Source: Lachnospiraceae bacterium AC2031
Lineage (GTDB): Bacteria > Bacillota > Clostridia > Lachnospirales > Lachnospiraceae
Direction: 5' to 3'
DNA length: 64,000 bases
Assembly (NCBI GenBank): GCA_000687975.1
Contig: JIAB01000001.1
Span: 992,001-1,056,000, forward strand
Both the position numbers and the translations under genes were made by a program. The notes under the pieces are model-generated. The model had not been told where the DNA came from. It searched no databases and saw nothing but the letters and a program-made list of their open reading frames with translations. Positions 63,227-64,000 of the stretch are shown in pieces; the first letter of the stretch is position 1, and the number at the start of each line of letters is the position of its first letter.

Positions 63227-64000
63227 CTACTTTAATGTGAAGCTGCGAAGCTGAAGGCTGCTGGCACCTCCAACAAATGTGAAGTAAAATGCATATACTC
63301 CATCTGGAAGATCAATATCTGCTGTAAGCTCAGTCCAAATATTTCTGTTTTCGACAGGAAGCGTTGCGAGAACTTCACCATCTGGAGATGTTCTTACCTC
63401 GAATACTCCATTTCCGTAACCGCGCTGCTCAAGAGTAATACTCTTGATTCCCTCGCACTTATAATACTTGAATCCAAGAGTTACTCCATCAACGATACCT
63501 GTGATAAATGCCTCTGGATGCTCCATGCCTTCATCAAGTCTTTCCTTTACAGTTGGAAGCCCTGGCTTACCAATGTAAACTTCAGGCTCATTAGTAAACA
63601 TGTTGCAGACTGTATATGCCAGATGCTCTCCACGTCCTGTAAGCGGAGCTGCATTCAGACCCTGTGAGGTAACCTCAACCTGTGGGATAGTGCCATCCTC
63701 AGCAAAATGGATTATCTCAGCGCAGTCCTGTCTGGAATACCAGGTGCCATTAGTATGACGATGGTAGAATATGTACCACTCACCTGCTATCTCAACGATA
63801 CTTCCATGATTATTTGCACCATACATTCCAGGAACATCAGCCTTCTTGTAGGTATCGATACCCATATCAGCATTGCTGATGATCACGCCCTTATAGGTAA
63901 ATGGACCCTTTGGCGAATCAGATGTAGCATAGCAAAGCTCATGCATCCATATAGAAGAATAGATGAAATAATATGTATCTCCTCTTTTTCTGATTGAAGA
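63227..64000 (-). CDS. GH43-type glycoside hydrolase, partial (5' end outside window)
   Basis: The frame is open to the right edge and gives the last 257 residues. It begins SSIRKRGDTYYFIYSS, then ATSDSPKGPFTYKG and GANNHGSIVEIAGEWYIFYHRH, the end of a GH43 five-bladed propeller. From about residue 120 a beta-sandwich like CBM6 follows (TLGFKYYKCEGIKSITL to the end). Expected activities are beta-xylosidase or alpha-L-arabinofuranosidase. Whether it is secreted cannot be judged without the N-terminus. Confidence 0.88.
   Translation of the reverse strand, partial: SSIRKRGDTYYFIYSSIWMHELCYATSDSPKGPFTYKGVIISNADMGIDTYKKADVPGMYGANNHGSIVEIAGEWYIFYHRHTNGTWYSRQDCAEIIHFAEDGTIPQVEVTSQGLNAAPLTGRGEHLAYTVCNMFTNEPEVYIGKPGLPTVKERLDEGMEHPEAFITGIVDGVTLGFKYYKCEGIKSITLEQRGYGNGVFEVRTSPDGEVLATLPVENRNIWTELTADIDLPDGVYAFYFTFVGGASSLQLRSFTLK

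Noticed and set aside
1..64000. CRISPR array, tRNA/rRNA genes, prophage or complete insertion sequence
   Set aside because: No regularly spaced repeat array, no recognisable tRNA or rRNA segments and no transposase or phage structural genes were seen.

Overview
The window looks like a chromosomal stretch from a fibre-degrading Lachnospiraceae bacterium close to Butyrivibrio or Pseudobutyrivibrio. The basis is Firmicutes-style purine-rich ribosome binding sites, consensus sigma-A promoters, several TTG/GTG starts, lipoprotein-type secreted proteins, a LacI-sensor/EAL protein and a large xylan and glucuronate cluster. The genus is an inference from gene content, not from a marker gene. No rRNA, tRNA, CRISPR array, phage or complete insertion sequence was seen. 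Most genes are on the minus strand.

Layout. (1) 1-1500: the 5' part of a secreted Asn-rich surface protein, then a small two-helix membrane protein. (2) 1510-8388: a branched-chain-amino-acid-type ABC importer operon with topoisomerase III at its end, driven by a consensus promoter right behind the stop codon of an unknown double-HTH protein (8389-10125). (3) 10206-11351: a coiled-coil protein whose AAA+ domain has lost its catalytic residues. (4) 11573-13842: convergent purC and purE, then an orphan type IV pilin-like protein. (5) 13950-16640: a metal-resistance operon (ArsR/SmtB repressor, HMA chaperone, Zn/Cd P-type ATPase) with a clear promoter and operator. (6) 17086-17646: a secreted 3D-domain cell-wall protein. 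(7) 17710-30364: two two-component systems flanking two FtsX-type ABC modules, a DUF3592 protein and a lipoprotein Ntn-hydrolase-like protein. (8) 30455-36172: an amino-acid ABC importer operon continuing into RNase H, a HAD phosphatase, purine nucleoside phosphorylase and DegV. (9) 36206-40750: a membrane metallophosphoesterase overlapping a 1110-residue LacI-sensor/EAL/beta-solenoid-like protein. (10) 40771-64000: a 23-kb minus-strand xylan cluster, open at the right edge.

The xylan cluster is a complete route for (methyl)glucuronoarabinoxylan. A surface lipoprotein GH10 xylanase with CBM22 and CBM9 domains cuts the polymer. GH43, GH51, GH115 and three esterases, mostly without signal peptides, trim imported oligosaccharides. 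UxaC, UxuB, UxuA, KdgK and KDPG aldolase take glucuronate to pyruvate and glyceraldehyde-3-phosphate. The same gene string runs without a visible terminator into an ABC/DUF1854/ABC exporter-like triad with PH-like N-terminal domains, which is unexpected there.

Beyond genes, two families of intergenic palindromes stand out. Four hairpins with arms AATGAGTCA/TGACTCATT sit at or just after stop codons inside unrelated operons (6967, 15950, 32194, 61700). Two GC-rich REP-like hairpins sharing a GGGGACGGACCCC core directly follow stop codons (24525, 51256). A 16-bp hairpin at 24444-24488 covers the ribosome binding site and start codon of an ABC permease.
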